In this document: positions 1 to 6,010 of the stretch, piece after piece
How the letters are laid out: every line of letters starts with the position of its first letter
How positions within the stretch are numbered: the stretch's first letter is position 1
Assembly (NCBI GenBank): GCA_964484385.1
Contig: CAZAFV010000091.1
Location: 1 to 10,177 of the forward strand
DNA: 10,177 nt
DNA from: Poriferisodalis sp964484385
GTDB lineage: Bacteria > Actinomycetota > Acidimicrobiia > Acidimicrobiales > Poriferisodalaceae
Direction: 5' to 3'
Position numbers and translations under genes: made by a program
The notes under the pieces: model-generated
Database searches by the model: none
The model's input: only the letters and a program-made list of their open reading frames with translations
What the model was told of the DNA's origin: nothing

Positions 1-27
1 CCCGGCTGCGGACCCTCAGATCACGCC

Positions 28-60
28 CGATACACAAAATTCTTGACAGTCCCCGCCAGA
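28..60 (-). mobile_element. Possible terminus of an IS256-like insertion sequence extending left of the window
   Basis: Read on the minus strand, the segment gives GGGGACTGTC followed by AAGAATTTTGTGTA. From memory, this resembles the ends of IS256 (mutator-type) elements, where a GACTGT-like tip is followed by an AT-rich AATTTTGTGTA block. The short AT-rich block also stands out from its GC-rich surroundings. If this is right, the element body and its transposase lie to the left of position 1. No transposase sequence is visible, so this rests on the terminus alone. Confidence 0.28.
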
Positions 61-144
61 CAGCCCCAATGTCCCGCTTGATGCCGGTTCGCGTGAGGTT
101 GTGTGCGCGTCATGCGGGCTTTGGGCGTTCTGGCGGGGACTGTC
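45..144. repeat. 16-bp perfect inverted repeat, arms 68 bp apart
   Basis: The left arm at 45-60 reads gacagtccccgccaga. The right arm at 129-144 is its exact reverse complement. Beyond the perfect 16 bp, the inner flanks stay loosely similar (CAGCCCC against the complement of GGGCGT). The left arm overlaps the putative IS end, so the right arm may be a second, inverted copy of the same tip. It could also be the target palindrome. Confidence 0.75.
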
Positions 145-262
145 GGGCCGTTGGAATACTCGGAGTGTTCGCGAAGGGCCATGCAGAAGATCTCGTTGAG
201 GATGGGGTCGAGGCGGCCTGTTGAGCCGAGCCAGAACCGGGTCCTGACTGCTGACCCCAGCA

Positions 263-291
263 TTGTGGCTGTAACACCCCTTTCGTACGGT
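263..291 (+). promoter_or_regulatory. Candidate promoter of the HNH gene, leaderless type
   Basis: A TTGTGG hexamer (263-268), a 17-bp spacer and TACGGT (286-291) form a plausible -35/-10 pair. Seven bases separate the TACGGT box from the ATG at 299, so transcription would begin at or next to the start codon. No Shine-Dalgarno sequence precedes that ATG. The -35 is a weak match, and the call rests mainly on the TANNNT box and its spacing. Confidence 0.35.
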
Positions 292-298
292 TGTTCTC

Positions 299-1783
299 AT
301 GTTGAGGGACGGTTCTGACGGGGCGAAGCGCAGCGACATCGCCGCCTGCGGTGCTGTCTCCGATGCAGCCGAATCTTTGGCAATGCCGCGGTTGAGTGCT
401 GGGGCGCTGGCGGGGCTGGGGCGGGACGAGCTGTTGGGGGTGCTGGGCGGCATCGAGCGGCTGGCGAACCGGTTGGCTGGGTATCGGGCCGAGGTGCTGG
501 GTGCGCTTGAGGTGCTGAGCCAGTCGGGCGTGGCGGCCGATGTGAGCCCGCATCTCTCGTTGCGCGACGCCGCGGGCGTGTCCGAGCGTGACGCCCGCCG
601 GATGGTCCGTGCCGCCGAGAAAGCCCGCCAGCACGGCACGGTGCTCGAGGCGCTGTCAGAGGGCGACATCAACGCCTCGCAGGCCGAGACGCTGTGCGAC
701 GCACGCGTGCCCGATCCGGTACGAGCCGAGCTGGTCGTGGCTGCGGCGGGCGAGGACACCGACGCCACCCGCCTCCAGGTGCAGCGCGCCGAGGCCGAGC
801 ATTCGGTTGAGACCTCGATGGAGCGCTTCGAGCGTCAGCGGAAGGCTCGTGGCGCGGGCTGGCGGCGAGATCACGAGGGGATGCTGCGGATGTGGGCCAA
901 GTTCGACCCCGACACCGGCGCCCACATCGAAGCTGCGCTCGAAGCGTTGCGGCGGGAGTACTGGATCGACGACAAGCAGGTGCGTAACGGGCGGCGCAGC
1001 CCGGCTCAGCGAGACGCTGACGTGCTCGCGTATGCGCTGGCAGGCCTCACCTACACCGACGCCGACACCGCAGCCGTCAACCGCCTCCACGCCCGCGCCG
1101 ATGCCGGCAGCGACAACCTGCGGGACGATCCTCCCCCGTCCCGGCGCACCACGCCCCGCAAGGGCGCGACGAAGCCGACCACGGCCGAATGCGAGCCGTC
1201 TGGCGACGCCTCCACCCAGGCCAGTGCGGCCAACGACGAGCGTCGAACGCTCGGGCGGCAGCTGCCGCCGCCGCAAGTCAGCGTGCTGATCGGCCTCGAC
1301 GCCCTGCGCGGCCACACAGACGAGATGGGCCTCACCGATGCCGGCGTCGAGCTGCCGCCCCACGTCGTGCGGCGCATGGCCTGCGACGCAGAGATCATCC
1401 CCATCATCCTCAACAGTCCCGGCGGCTCGGCCGACGCCGGCCGCTCCCGCCGCAGCGTGTCACTGCGGCTGCGGCGATTGCTGGTCGCACGCGACCGACA
1501 CTGCCGCTGGCCCGGCTGCGGGGAACCGCCCTCACGCTGCGACGCCCACCACATCTGGCACTGGATCGACGGAGGACCCACCGATCTGGACAATCTCGTG
1601 CTGCTGTGCCACCGGCACCACCACTTCCTTCACCAGCACGGCTACAAGATGGTCCCTCAACCCGACGGCACCTGGACCACTATCCAAGAATCAGAGCCCA
1701 AGCCCTCTCCTCGAAGGAGCAAGCCACAAGCCCGAGCCCCTGACTCCCACCGGGGCCTCGGACCCCGGGCCCCGCGAACCTGA
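299..1783 (+). CDS. DUF222 domain-containing HNH endonuclease (13E12 repeat-family type)
   Basis: The 494-residue product has the two-part layout of the actinobacterial 13E12 family. A helical, Arg/Glu-rich DUF222 region covers roughly residues 35-300. A C-terminal HNH nuclease domain covers about 385-450. The HNH core is clear: a zinc-knuckle start CRWPGCG (402-408), CDAHHIWHW with His417/His418, LDNLVLLC with Asn432 and Cys437, then HRHHHFLHQHG. The stretch VRRMACDAEIIPIIL before the HNH core is also typical of the family. Residues 275-315 form a low-complexity, Pro/Thr-rich linker. The tail after 455 is basic and Pro-rich. Family members are abundant and multicopy in actinobacterial genomes and are often treated as mobile or selfish, but their function is mostly uncharacterised. 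An internal ATG at 383 is an alternative start. I prefer 299 because of the TANNNT box just upstream. The gene stands alone, 142 bp from the tRNA gene on the opposite strand. Confidence 0.93.
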   Translation: MLRDGSDGAKRSDIAACGAVSDAAESLAMPRLSAGALAGLGRDELLGVLGGIERLANRLAGYRAEVLGALEVLSQSGVAADVSPHLSLRDAAGVSERDARRMVRAAEKARQHGTVLEALSEGDINASQAETLCDARVPDPVRAELVVAAAGEDTDATRLQVQRAEAEHSVETSMERFERQRKARGAGWRRDHEGMLRMWAKFDPDTGAHIEAALEALRREYWIDDKQVRNGRRSPAQRDADVLAYALAGLTYTDADTAAVNRLHARADAGSDNLRDDPPPSRRTTPRKGATKPTTAECEPSGDASTQASAANDERRTLGRQLPPPQVSVLIGLDALRGHTDEMGLTDAGVELPPHVVRRMACDAEIIPIILNSPGGSADAGRSRRSVSLRLRRLLVARDRHCRWPGCGEPPSRCDAHHIWHWIDGGPTDLDNLVLLCHRHHHFLHQHGYKMVPQPDGTWTTIQESEPKPSPRRSKPQARAPDSHRGLGPRAPRT

Positions 1784-1881
1784 CGGGGCAAACGGCAAGC
1801 CCGAGCGCCCTGAACCCCACCGAAGCGCCGGGCCCTGCCGACCCCACGGCGCCACCCAGCTTCGCCGCGGTGTTTGCCCCG
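1784..1881. repeat. 10-bp inverted repeat after the HNH stop codon
   Basis: The bases directly after the TGA stop, cggggcaaac (1784-1793), recur as their exact reverse complement gtttgccccg at 1872-1881. The arms are 78 bp apart. The enclosed sequence is C-rich and holds no gene. This may be chance in GC-rich DNA, a long-range mRNA fold, or an element boundary. Nothing else supports one of these over the others. Confidence 0.5.
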
Positions 1882-1890
1882 AGCGCGACA

Positions 1891-1920
1891 CAAGCCCCGG
1901 AGTGGGGCTCCTGGGGCTTG
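1891..1920 (-). terminator. Strong hairpin just downstream of tRNA-fMet, probable terminator
   Basis: The arms CAAGCCCC (1891-1898) and GGGGCTTG (1913-1920) are perfectly complementary. Inside them GGAG (1899-1902) pairs with CTCC (1908-1911), leaving a 5-base loop and one bulged base at 1912. This gives a stem of about 12 bp. On the minus strand it begins five bases after the encoded CCA of the tRNA, the expected place for a terminator. No U-tract follows on either strand, which is common for actinobacterial terminators. The same stem could also stop plus-strand transcripts from the HNH gene. Confidence 0.62.
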
Positions 1921-1925
1921 CTGAT

Positions 1926-2002
1926 TGGTGGCGGGGGCAGGATTTGAACCTGCGACCTTCGGGTTATGAGCCCGACGAGCTTCCAGACTGCTCCACCCCG
2001 CG
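1926..2002 (-). tRNA. Initiator tRNA-fMet (anticodon CAT)
   Basis: A complete 77-nt cloverleaf can be folded on the minus strand, with the CCA end encoded (1926-1928). It starts with the CGCGGGG acceptor arm. The first base C (2002) faces C at position 72 and cannot pair, which is the hallmark of bacterial initiator tRNAs recognised by methionyl-tRNA formyltransferase. The anticodon stem has three consecutive G:C pairs flanking CTCATAA, and the D stem has the A11:U24 pair. Both are further initiator signatures. The T loop is GGTTCAAATCC. The sequence closely follows E. coli tRNA-fMet. The gene supplies the formyl-methionyl tRNA for translation initiation. Confidence 0.97.
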
Positions 2003-2014
2003 GCGAGAGCGATA

Positions 2015-2044
2015 ACGCTACCAGCGGCTCTCTGAGTCCGGCAA
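2015..2044 (-). promoter_or_regulatory. Candidate promoter for tRNA-fMet
   Basis: On the minus strand, TTGCCG (2044-2039) and TAGCGT (2020-2015) are separated by 18 bp. The second box ends 12 bp before the mature tRNA 5' end, leaving room for a short leader removed by RNase P. The TAGCGT box fits the actinobacterial TANNNT pattern. The promoter lies within the last codons and the stop of the small ORF at 2018-2206. Confidence 0.45.
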
Positions 2045-2206
2045 GGCCGAGCGCCGGTGCGTCGCTTCAGCCTGTGCTCTAACGCGATTCCGGAGCGACG
2101 CGAAGTAGCGCTCATCGGCTCGTCCTGCGACTGGCCCGGCAGCGCCGTCGAGAATGAGCTCACGGAGCCTTGACCGTGCTTGATCGAGTGTCATTGAGCC
2201 GCTCAC
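2018..2206 (-). CDS. Small hypothetical protein, weakly ParD-antitoxin-like
   Basis: This 62-codon ORF starts with GTG at 2206. An ATG four codons in (2194) is an equally good start. The product is charged and helical: MTLDQARSRLRELILDG, then a Gly/Ala/Pro turn, then ADERYFASLRNRVRAQ. From memory, this helix / 'GP..AD' / helix pattern resembles the C-terminal half of ParD-type antitoxins, but there is no DNA-binding ribbon-helix-helix and no toxin gene beside it. It lies 32 bp after the UPF0182 stop and 15 bp before the tRNA, on the same strand as both. No good ribosome-binding site is visible. It may be a remnant or not a gene, since the tRNA promoter overlaps its 3' end. Confidence 0.38.
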   Translation of the reverse strand: MSGSMTLDQARSRLRELILDGAAGPVAGRADERYFASLRNRVRAQAEATHRRSALPDSESRW

Positions 2207-2238
2207 GTGCCTATTGACCGTGCCGTGACAGCGTTCGA

Positions 2239-4365
2239 CTAGCCGGTGGCGGCTTGTTCGAGGATTCGGGCGGCTCTGGCTATCAGGCGCTCGGCCTCGT
2301 CGACGGCCTCTTGATAAGCGGACAGGTTGCCCTGGCGCAGGGCGGCGTCGGCTCGCTCGAAGGCCCTAGCGGCCCGTTCGAGCAGGTCGCCTACGTCGTC
2401 AGTGTCCGGCGCTGTGTCGGGCTCGTCGGCTTCGTCGTCGGGCGCCGCGGCTGCAGGCTCGTCCTCGGTGTCGTCGGGCGCAACGGGCTCATCGGGCATG
2501 CGCACTGTGCCGTTGCCGATGTCGATGCTGGCGCCGATCGCCTTCTCGAGCGCCCCTTCGAACGTCTCGGAGATCACCACGTTCGAGCCGATGCCCGCAA
2601 TCACCAGCTGCAACTCGGGCACCGCCGTGGGCCCCGTGGCCGCGATGAACAGCGGCCGCACGTACAGCAGCGAGTTCTCCACCGGGATCAGCAGCAGGTT
2701 GCCCGGCCGCACCACCGATCCGTTCTGGTTCAGCAGCGTCAGCCGCTCAGAGATCTCTTCCTCGGTCTGGATGTTCGAGTTGAACAGCGCAGGACCGTCG
2801 ATCGGCTGATCCGACCGGATCTCGAACACCTCGATCTGGCCGTACCGGTCCGGATCGTTGTGGACCACCATGAAGCCTTCGAGGTTCTTGCGGGAATCGT
2901 CCTCGGAGAACGGCACGAACGGCCGGAAGATCACGAACGACGCATCGTCGTCGCCGGGCAATCGGAACAGCAGGTACTGCGGCGAGATCCTGGCCTCGAC
3001 CGTGGCGATCACCTGCCCGGTCGTCTCGTCGCGCACGGTCTCCACCGTGGTCTGGCCGATCGAGTCGCCCGGATCCTGCGCGACGGCCCACGCGCCGGCA
3101 GCGTCGTAGAACTCCGACGGGTCATCGAGGCGGTACCGGCCCCACGCATCGGTCTGCACCCGGAACAGGTCCTCGGGATAGCGGAAGTGCTCCTGCAGCT
3201 CGGCGGGCGGGTCTTCGGTGGCGAACAGCGCCGGGAACTGCTTGATGTAGGACTGCACGATCGGGTCGCTGCGGTCGACCACGTAGAACGTGACCGTGCC
3301 GTCGTGGGCGTCCACCACGGCCTTCACCGAGTTGCGCACATAGTTATGCGGGTCTCGCAGATCGCTGCCCAGCGTGGCCGCCCGCGAATTGGTGCGCTGC
3401 GCGTACGGGAACTGCGTGGTGGTGGTGTAGGCGTCGAGCACCCACTTCACCTTCCCGTCGATCACCACGGGATAGGGGTCGTTGTCATACGACAGGAACG
3501 GGGCCAGCAGGCTCACCCGCTGCTGGATGTCGCGGTTGAACAGGATCCGGCTCTCGCCCTGGATCTCGCCCGACACCAGCAGGTTCGGCTCGGCGAAGCG
3601 CACCGCGAACGCCAGGCGCCGGAAGAAGCCGCCGATGCCCACGCCATCGGCACCGTCGTAGCGGGTGGTCTCGGTGCGGTCGTCGTCGTCCTGGAAGTCG
3701 ACCTCGGCACGCTGGGCGCCCACGATGGCGTAGCCCTGCAGGTCCTCGCCCACGTACAGGCCCGGCTCGTCGAGCTCGAGGGCCTCCGCGCCCGGAGTGA
3801 TCACATTCGGGATGTCGCCCAGTGCGTATGCCGGGCGGCCGTTGGCGTCGACCCCGTTGGCCGGCGCTGCCGCCACGCCGTAGCCATGGGTGTAGGCGAC
3901 GTGCTCGGTCTCCCACGTGTCGGTGGGCAGCTCGGTGGGGCGCAGCTCACGGGCTGCCAGCACGATCTGGGTGACCTGGCCGTCGATCTCGTAGCGGTCG
4001 ACGTCGATGTCGCGGAAGTCGTAGAAGCTCTTGATGCCCTGGGTCTGCTGGAACGTGTCCTGCATGACGGCGGGATCGAGCAGACGCACGTTGCGCACCG
4101 TGTCGAAGTTGTTCTCGATGTCTTCGGCAGTCAGCCCAGGCTCGTAGTTGAACTCGCGGGGCGACACGTTGTCGAGCCCGAGCGCGATGCGGGTCATCTC
4201 GATGTTGCGCTCGATGTAGGGCGCCTCGCGGGTCGACTCCGAGGGCTCCACCTGGAAGCGCTGCACGATGGCGGGGTACGCAGCGCCCGCCAGCCCGGCG
4301 ATCACCACCCACAGCGCCACGGCGATCACCGGGTAGGTGAAGCCCCGCCGCCAGATGTTCACCAC
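2239..4365 (-). CDS. UPF0182 family membrane protein, C-terminal part after an in-frame stop
   Basis: This is the last TM helix and the large extracytoplasmic domain of a UPF0182 (COG1615) protein, a family of unknown function. The codons between the TAG at 4375-4377 and this segment read Leu-Leu-Leu and stay in frame, so this is not an independent gene but the continuation of the upstream ORF. The GTG at 4365 is only the first possible restart codon, and it has no ribosome-binding site. After the last TM helix (about residues 10-32) come the family-typical QRFQVEPSES and EAPYIERNIEMTRIALGL. Further family-typical blocks are DFRDIDVDRYEIDG, ESRILFNRDIQQRVSLLAPF, YPVVIDGKVKWVLDAY and YPEDLFRVQTDAWGRY. 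Residues about 627-665 are a strongly acidic Asp/Glu/Pro/Ala linker. The final 40 residues form a helical, coiled-coil-like tail rich in Ala, Glu and Arg. The true stop is TAG at 2239. Confidence 0.88.
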   Translation of the reverse strand: MVNIWRRGFTYPVIAVALWVVIAGLAGAAYPAIVQRFQVEPSESTREAPYIERNIEMTRIALGLDNVSPREFNYEPGLTAEDIENNFDTVRNVRLLDPAVMQDTFQQTQGIKSFYDFRDIDVDRYEIDGQVTQIVLAARELRPTELPTDTWETEHVAYTHGYGVAAAPANGVDANGRPAYALGDIPNVITPGAEALELDEPGLYVGEDLQGYAIVGAQRAEVDFQDDDDRTETTRYDGADGVGIGGFFRRLAFAVRFAEPNLLVSGEIQGESRILFNRDIQQRVSLLAPFLSYDNDPYPVVIDGKVKWVLDAYTTTTQFPYAQRTNSRAATLGSDLRDPHNYVRNSVKAVVDAHDGTVTFYVVDRSDPIVQSYIKQFPALFATEDPPAELQEHFRYPEDLFRVQTDAWGRYRLDDPSEFYDAAGAWAVAQDPGDSIGQTTVETVRDETTGQVIATVEARISPQYLLFRLPGDDDASFVIFRPFVPFSEDDSRKNLEGFMVVHNDPDRYGQIEVFEIRSDQPIDGPALFNSNIQTEEEISERLTLLNQNGSVVRPGNLLLIPVENSLLYVRPLFIAATGPTAVPELQLVIAGIGSNVVISETFEGALEKAIGASIDIGNGTVRMPDEPVAPDDTEDEPAAAAPDDEADEPDTAPDTDDVGDLLERAARAFERADAALRQGNLSAYQEAVDEAERLIARAARILEQAATG

Positions 4366-4374
4366 CAGCAGCAG

Positions 4375-5270
4375 CTAGCAGAACTGGCAGATCACCATCA
4401 GCAGCCGCTGCTCCGGCAGCTGGGCGTTGACGTCGGTGTAGGTGGCGCCGTCGACGAAGCCCCGGGTGGACAGTGTGAGCTCGAACTGGTCGAAGTAGTA
4501 GCCCACCGCCTTGATGAGCGCCAGCAGGCCCAGCAGCAGCGACAGGTGCGCCTTCACCTGCGGCTGCACCCGGCTGCCGGCGGGGGCCTGCACCCGGATC
4601 GCGCCGTTCAGGTAGTGCCAGATGGTGGTGAAGATGAACGTGACCAGGACGGCGGCGAACGCCCAGCCGACCAGGAAGTTGAAGAACGGCAGGCGGAAGA
4701 CGTAGAAGCCGATGTCGCGGCCGAACTGCGGGTCGGTGAGGCCGAAGTCGGTGGCGTTGATGAAGAACAGCCACGACTCCCACTGGCCCGAGACGCCGGT
4801 GCCGACCATGAAGGCGAGCACCAGCGAGACGCCGATGCGGATGAGGGCGCGGCGACGACGGGAGATCTGGTGCCAGCGGGCGGCGATGTCCTCGGCGGGG
4901 CCCGACGGCGTGGCGCGGGCGGCGAGACGCTCGGCGATGAACAGGTTCACCCACAGCAGGACGAAGAAGATCGCCGTGAACAGCAGGCCGAGGCCGATCT
5001 TGGCCCACAGCACCTTCCACCACACCGAGGCGTAGCCCAGGCTGTCGAACCACAGGTAGTCGGTCCAGAAGCCGGCGAGACCCCGGATCGAGAACAGCAG
5101 GATGAGGCCGGCCGCGACGACGATGCCGATGATCAGGCGGAAACGGGTGAGTCCGCGTGGGCGGCGCGGCCGNNNNNNNNNNGGCCTTGAGGGCCGCCGG
5201 GGCCTTGGGGACCCTGGGGCCCGCCTGGTGGCCCAGACGACGGGGGTGGCATGTCCTCGGGCGGGCGCAT
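4375..5270 (-). CDS. UPF0182 family membrane protein, N-terminal part, with an assembly gap
   Basis: This half holds the membrane helices of a UPF0182 protein: GLTRFRLIIGIVVAAGLIL, then the family signature FWTDYLWFDSLGYASVWW, helices 2-5, NATDFGLTDPQFGRDIGFYV, and RGFVDGATYTDVNAQLPEQR. It ends inside the sixth helix at a TAG (4375-4377). The family normally has seven helices and roughly 900-1000 residues. Joined through the TAG, the two parts reach about 1,000. I place the start at ATG 5270, in a different frame from the rest. From there 29 codons encode a Pro/Gly/Gln-rich cytoplasmic tail (MRPPEDMPPPSSGPPGG, then repeats of PQG and GPGG) up to the ten Ns at 5173-5182. An in-frame TAG (5283-5285) lies just before, so the ORF cannot start earlier. 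The frame difference is an artefact of the placeholder gap. The gene is divergent from purN, 83 bp apart. Confidence 0.85.
5173..5182. other. Assembly gap (ten Ns)
   Basis: A run of exactly ten Ns is a scaffolding placeholder, not measured sequence. It lies in the Pro/Gly/Gln-rich coding repeat at the 5' end of the UPF0182 gene. There GGCCC, CAGGG and CAAGG units repeat and probably defeated assembly. The frames on the two sides match only if the real missing length is 2 modulo 3. Confidence 0.95.
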
Positions 5271-5279
5271 ACGGCGCTG

Positions 5280-5285
5280 AGGCTA
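5280..5285 (-). promoter_or_regulatory. Candidate -10 box of the UPF0182 gene
   Basis: On the minus strand TAGCCT (5285-5280) fits TANNNT and lies nine bases before the ATG at 5270. The leader lacks a Shine-Dalgarno sequence. No convincing -35 is visible, as is usual for this promoter class in actinobacteria. Confidence 0.3.
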
Positions 5286-5340
5286 CTGGGGAGCGCAGGC
5301 GCCGCAGCCGGCGTACCGCGCCGCCGGAGCGCGGGGCGCG

Positions 5341-5346
5341 TAGGTT
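5341..5346 (+). promoter_or_regulatory. Candidate -10 box of the purN-purH operon, leaderless type
   Basis: TAGGTT fits TANNNT and lies seven bases before the GTG at 5354, the same geometry as in front of the HNH gene. With no ribosome-binding site before that GTG, the transcript probably begins at or beside the start codon. No riboswitch-like or operator-like structure is apparent in the 83-bp gap between the divergent genes. Confidence 0.35.
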
Positions 5347-5353
5347 CGGCGCC

Positions 5354-6010
5354 GTGCGGCTGGCGGTACTGGTCTCGGGAACCGGATCCATCCTCAAAGC
5401 GATGCTCGGCGTGGGGCTGCCAGTGGACCTGGTGGGGGCCGATCGGCCCTGCCGGGGGCTGGGAATTGCCGCCGATACGGGGATCGAGACGGTGCTGGTG
5501 GCGCGTGCGGACTGGATGGCCGAGGGCAGTGTCCCAGGGCAGCGGCGCTTCAACCGGCAGGGTTACAGCTGCGAACTGGCTGCCGTGCTCGGCGATCGAG
5601 GTGTGGACGTGGTGGCGATGGCCGGTTTCGGCACGGTGCTGGACGGGTCGTTCTTCGCATGGAGTGGCGGGCGCTACCGGGGGCGGGTGCTGAACACCCA
5701 TCCTTCGCTGCTGCCGGCGTTCCCAGGCTGGCACGCGGTGCGTGACGCGCTGGATGCGGGGGCTGCCGAGTCGGGCTGCACCGTGCACGTAGCGATTCCC
5801 GAGGTGGACGCCGGCCCGGTGCTGGCCCAGCAAGCGGTGCCAGTGCTGGCTGGCGACGACGAGGCCACGCTGCACGAGCGCATCAAGGCGGTGGAACGCG
5901 AGCTCTACCCGGCCACGATTGCGGCATTCCTGGAGCGCTGCGCCGGCGAGGACGCTATGGGCCTGCGGGAAGCCGAACTCGAATGCAGGCAGGAAGGACA
6001 TACCCGATGA
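5354..6010 (+). CDS. purN: Phosphoribosylglycinamide formyltransferase
   Basis: PurN (GAR transformylase) moves a formyl group from 10-formyltetrahydrofolate to GAR, giving formyl-GAR, the third step of cytosolic de novo purine synthesis. The 218-residue product has the usual length. The N-terminal nucleotide-binding strand and loop read LAVLVSGTGSILKAML, followed by ADRPCRGLGIA. The catalytic block NTHPSLLP supplies Asn114 and His116. EVDAGPV supplies Asp152, with the same spacing as Asn106, His108 and Asp144 in E. coli. The phosphate-binding loop usually reads GSGSN or GSGTN and here is GTGSI, without the Asn. I chose GTG at 5354 because homology begins there. An upstream extension of this frame would run through the assembly gap and is non-homologous. 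The stop overlaps the purH start by ATGA, so purN is the first gene of a coupled operon. Confidence 0.95.
   Translation: MRLAVLVSGTGSILKAMLGVGLPVDLVGADRPCRGLGIAADTGIETVLVARADWMAEGSVPGQRRFNRQGYSCELAAVLGDRGVDVVAMAGFGTVLDGSFFAWSGGRYRGRVLNTHPSLLPAFPGWHAVRDALDAGAAESGCTVHVAIPEVDAGPVLAQQAVPVLAGDDEATLHERIKAVERELYPATIAAFLERCAGEDAMGLREAELECRQEGHTR
5991..5998 (+). promoter_or_regulatory. Shine-Dalgarno sequence of purH, inside purN
   Basis: AGGAAGGA lies eight bases before the ATG at 6007 and within the final codons of purN. It decides the purH start against the in-frame ATG at 5983, which lies upstream of it. It is the only strong ribosome-binding site seen in the window. Confidence 0.85.

Larger units (their letters stand above)
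1..298. other. Intergenic or remnant region with no supported gene
   Basis: No reading frame here has recognisable protein content. The open frames on both strands lack family motifs and cross the inverted repeat. The visible content is a sequence resembling an insertion-sequence end (about 28-60), a 16-bp inverted repeat (45-60 and 129-144) and, at the right edge, a candidate promoter for the following HNH gene. An ORF on the minus strand from 263 to 21 could be a transposase remnant, but I cannot match it to any family. Confidence 0.5.

Noticed and set aside
43..72. A TTGACA hexamer at 43-48 as a plus-strand promoter
   Set aside because: The best -10 at the right distance is a poor CCAATG/CAATGT, and no gene follows closely. 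The hexamer is explained by the inverted-repeat arm.
21..263. An 80-codon minus-strand ORF that could be a transposase tail
   Set aside because: I cannot match it to a family, both inverted-repeat arms lie inside it, and it would cross the putative IS end.
4375..4377. TAG reassignment or a specialised amino acid such as pyrrolysine
   Set aside because: TAG serves as a normal stop for UPF0182 itself and for the permease, no pyrrolysine genes are visible, and the position lies in a plain membrane helix.
2254..5190. A 978-codon open frame on the plus strand opposite UPF0182
   Set aside because: It mirrors the UPF0182 gene, has abnormal Val/Arg/His-rich composition and no known motifs, and runs into the N gap. 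It is a GC-rich antisense shadow.
5102..5353. A 5' extension of purN to an ATG at 5102
   Set aside because: It passes through the assembly gap and UPF0182 coding sequence and shows no PurN homology. PurN sequence starts at the GTG at 5354.
3947..6001. A 684-codon minus-strand frame spanning UPF0182 and purN
   Set aside because: It crosses two real genes in the wrong frame and passes through the Ns. Its His/Arg/Pro-rich composition is typical of a shadow.
5983..6006. A purH start at the ATG at 5983
   Set aside because: It lies upstream of the AGGAAGGA site and inside purN. The ATG at 6007 has ideal spacing and begins with the conserved MRALISV.
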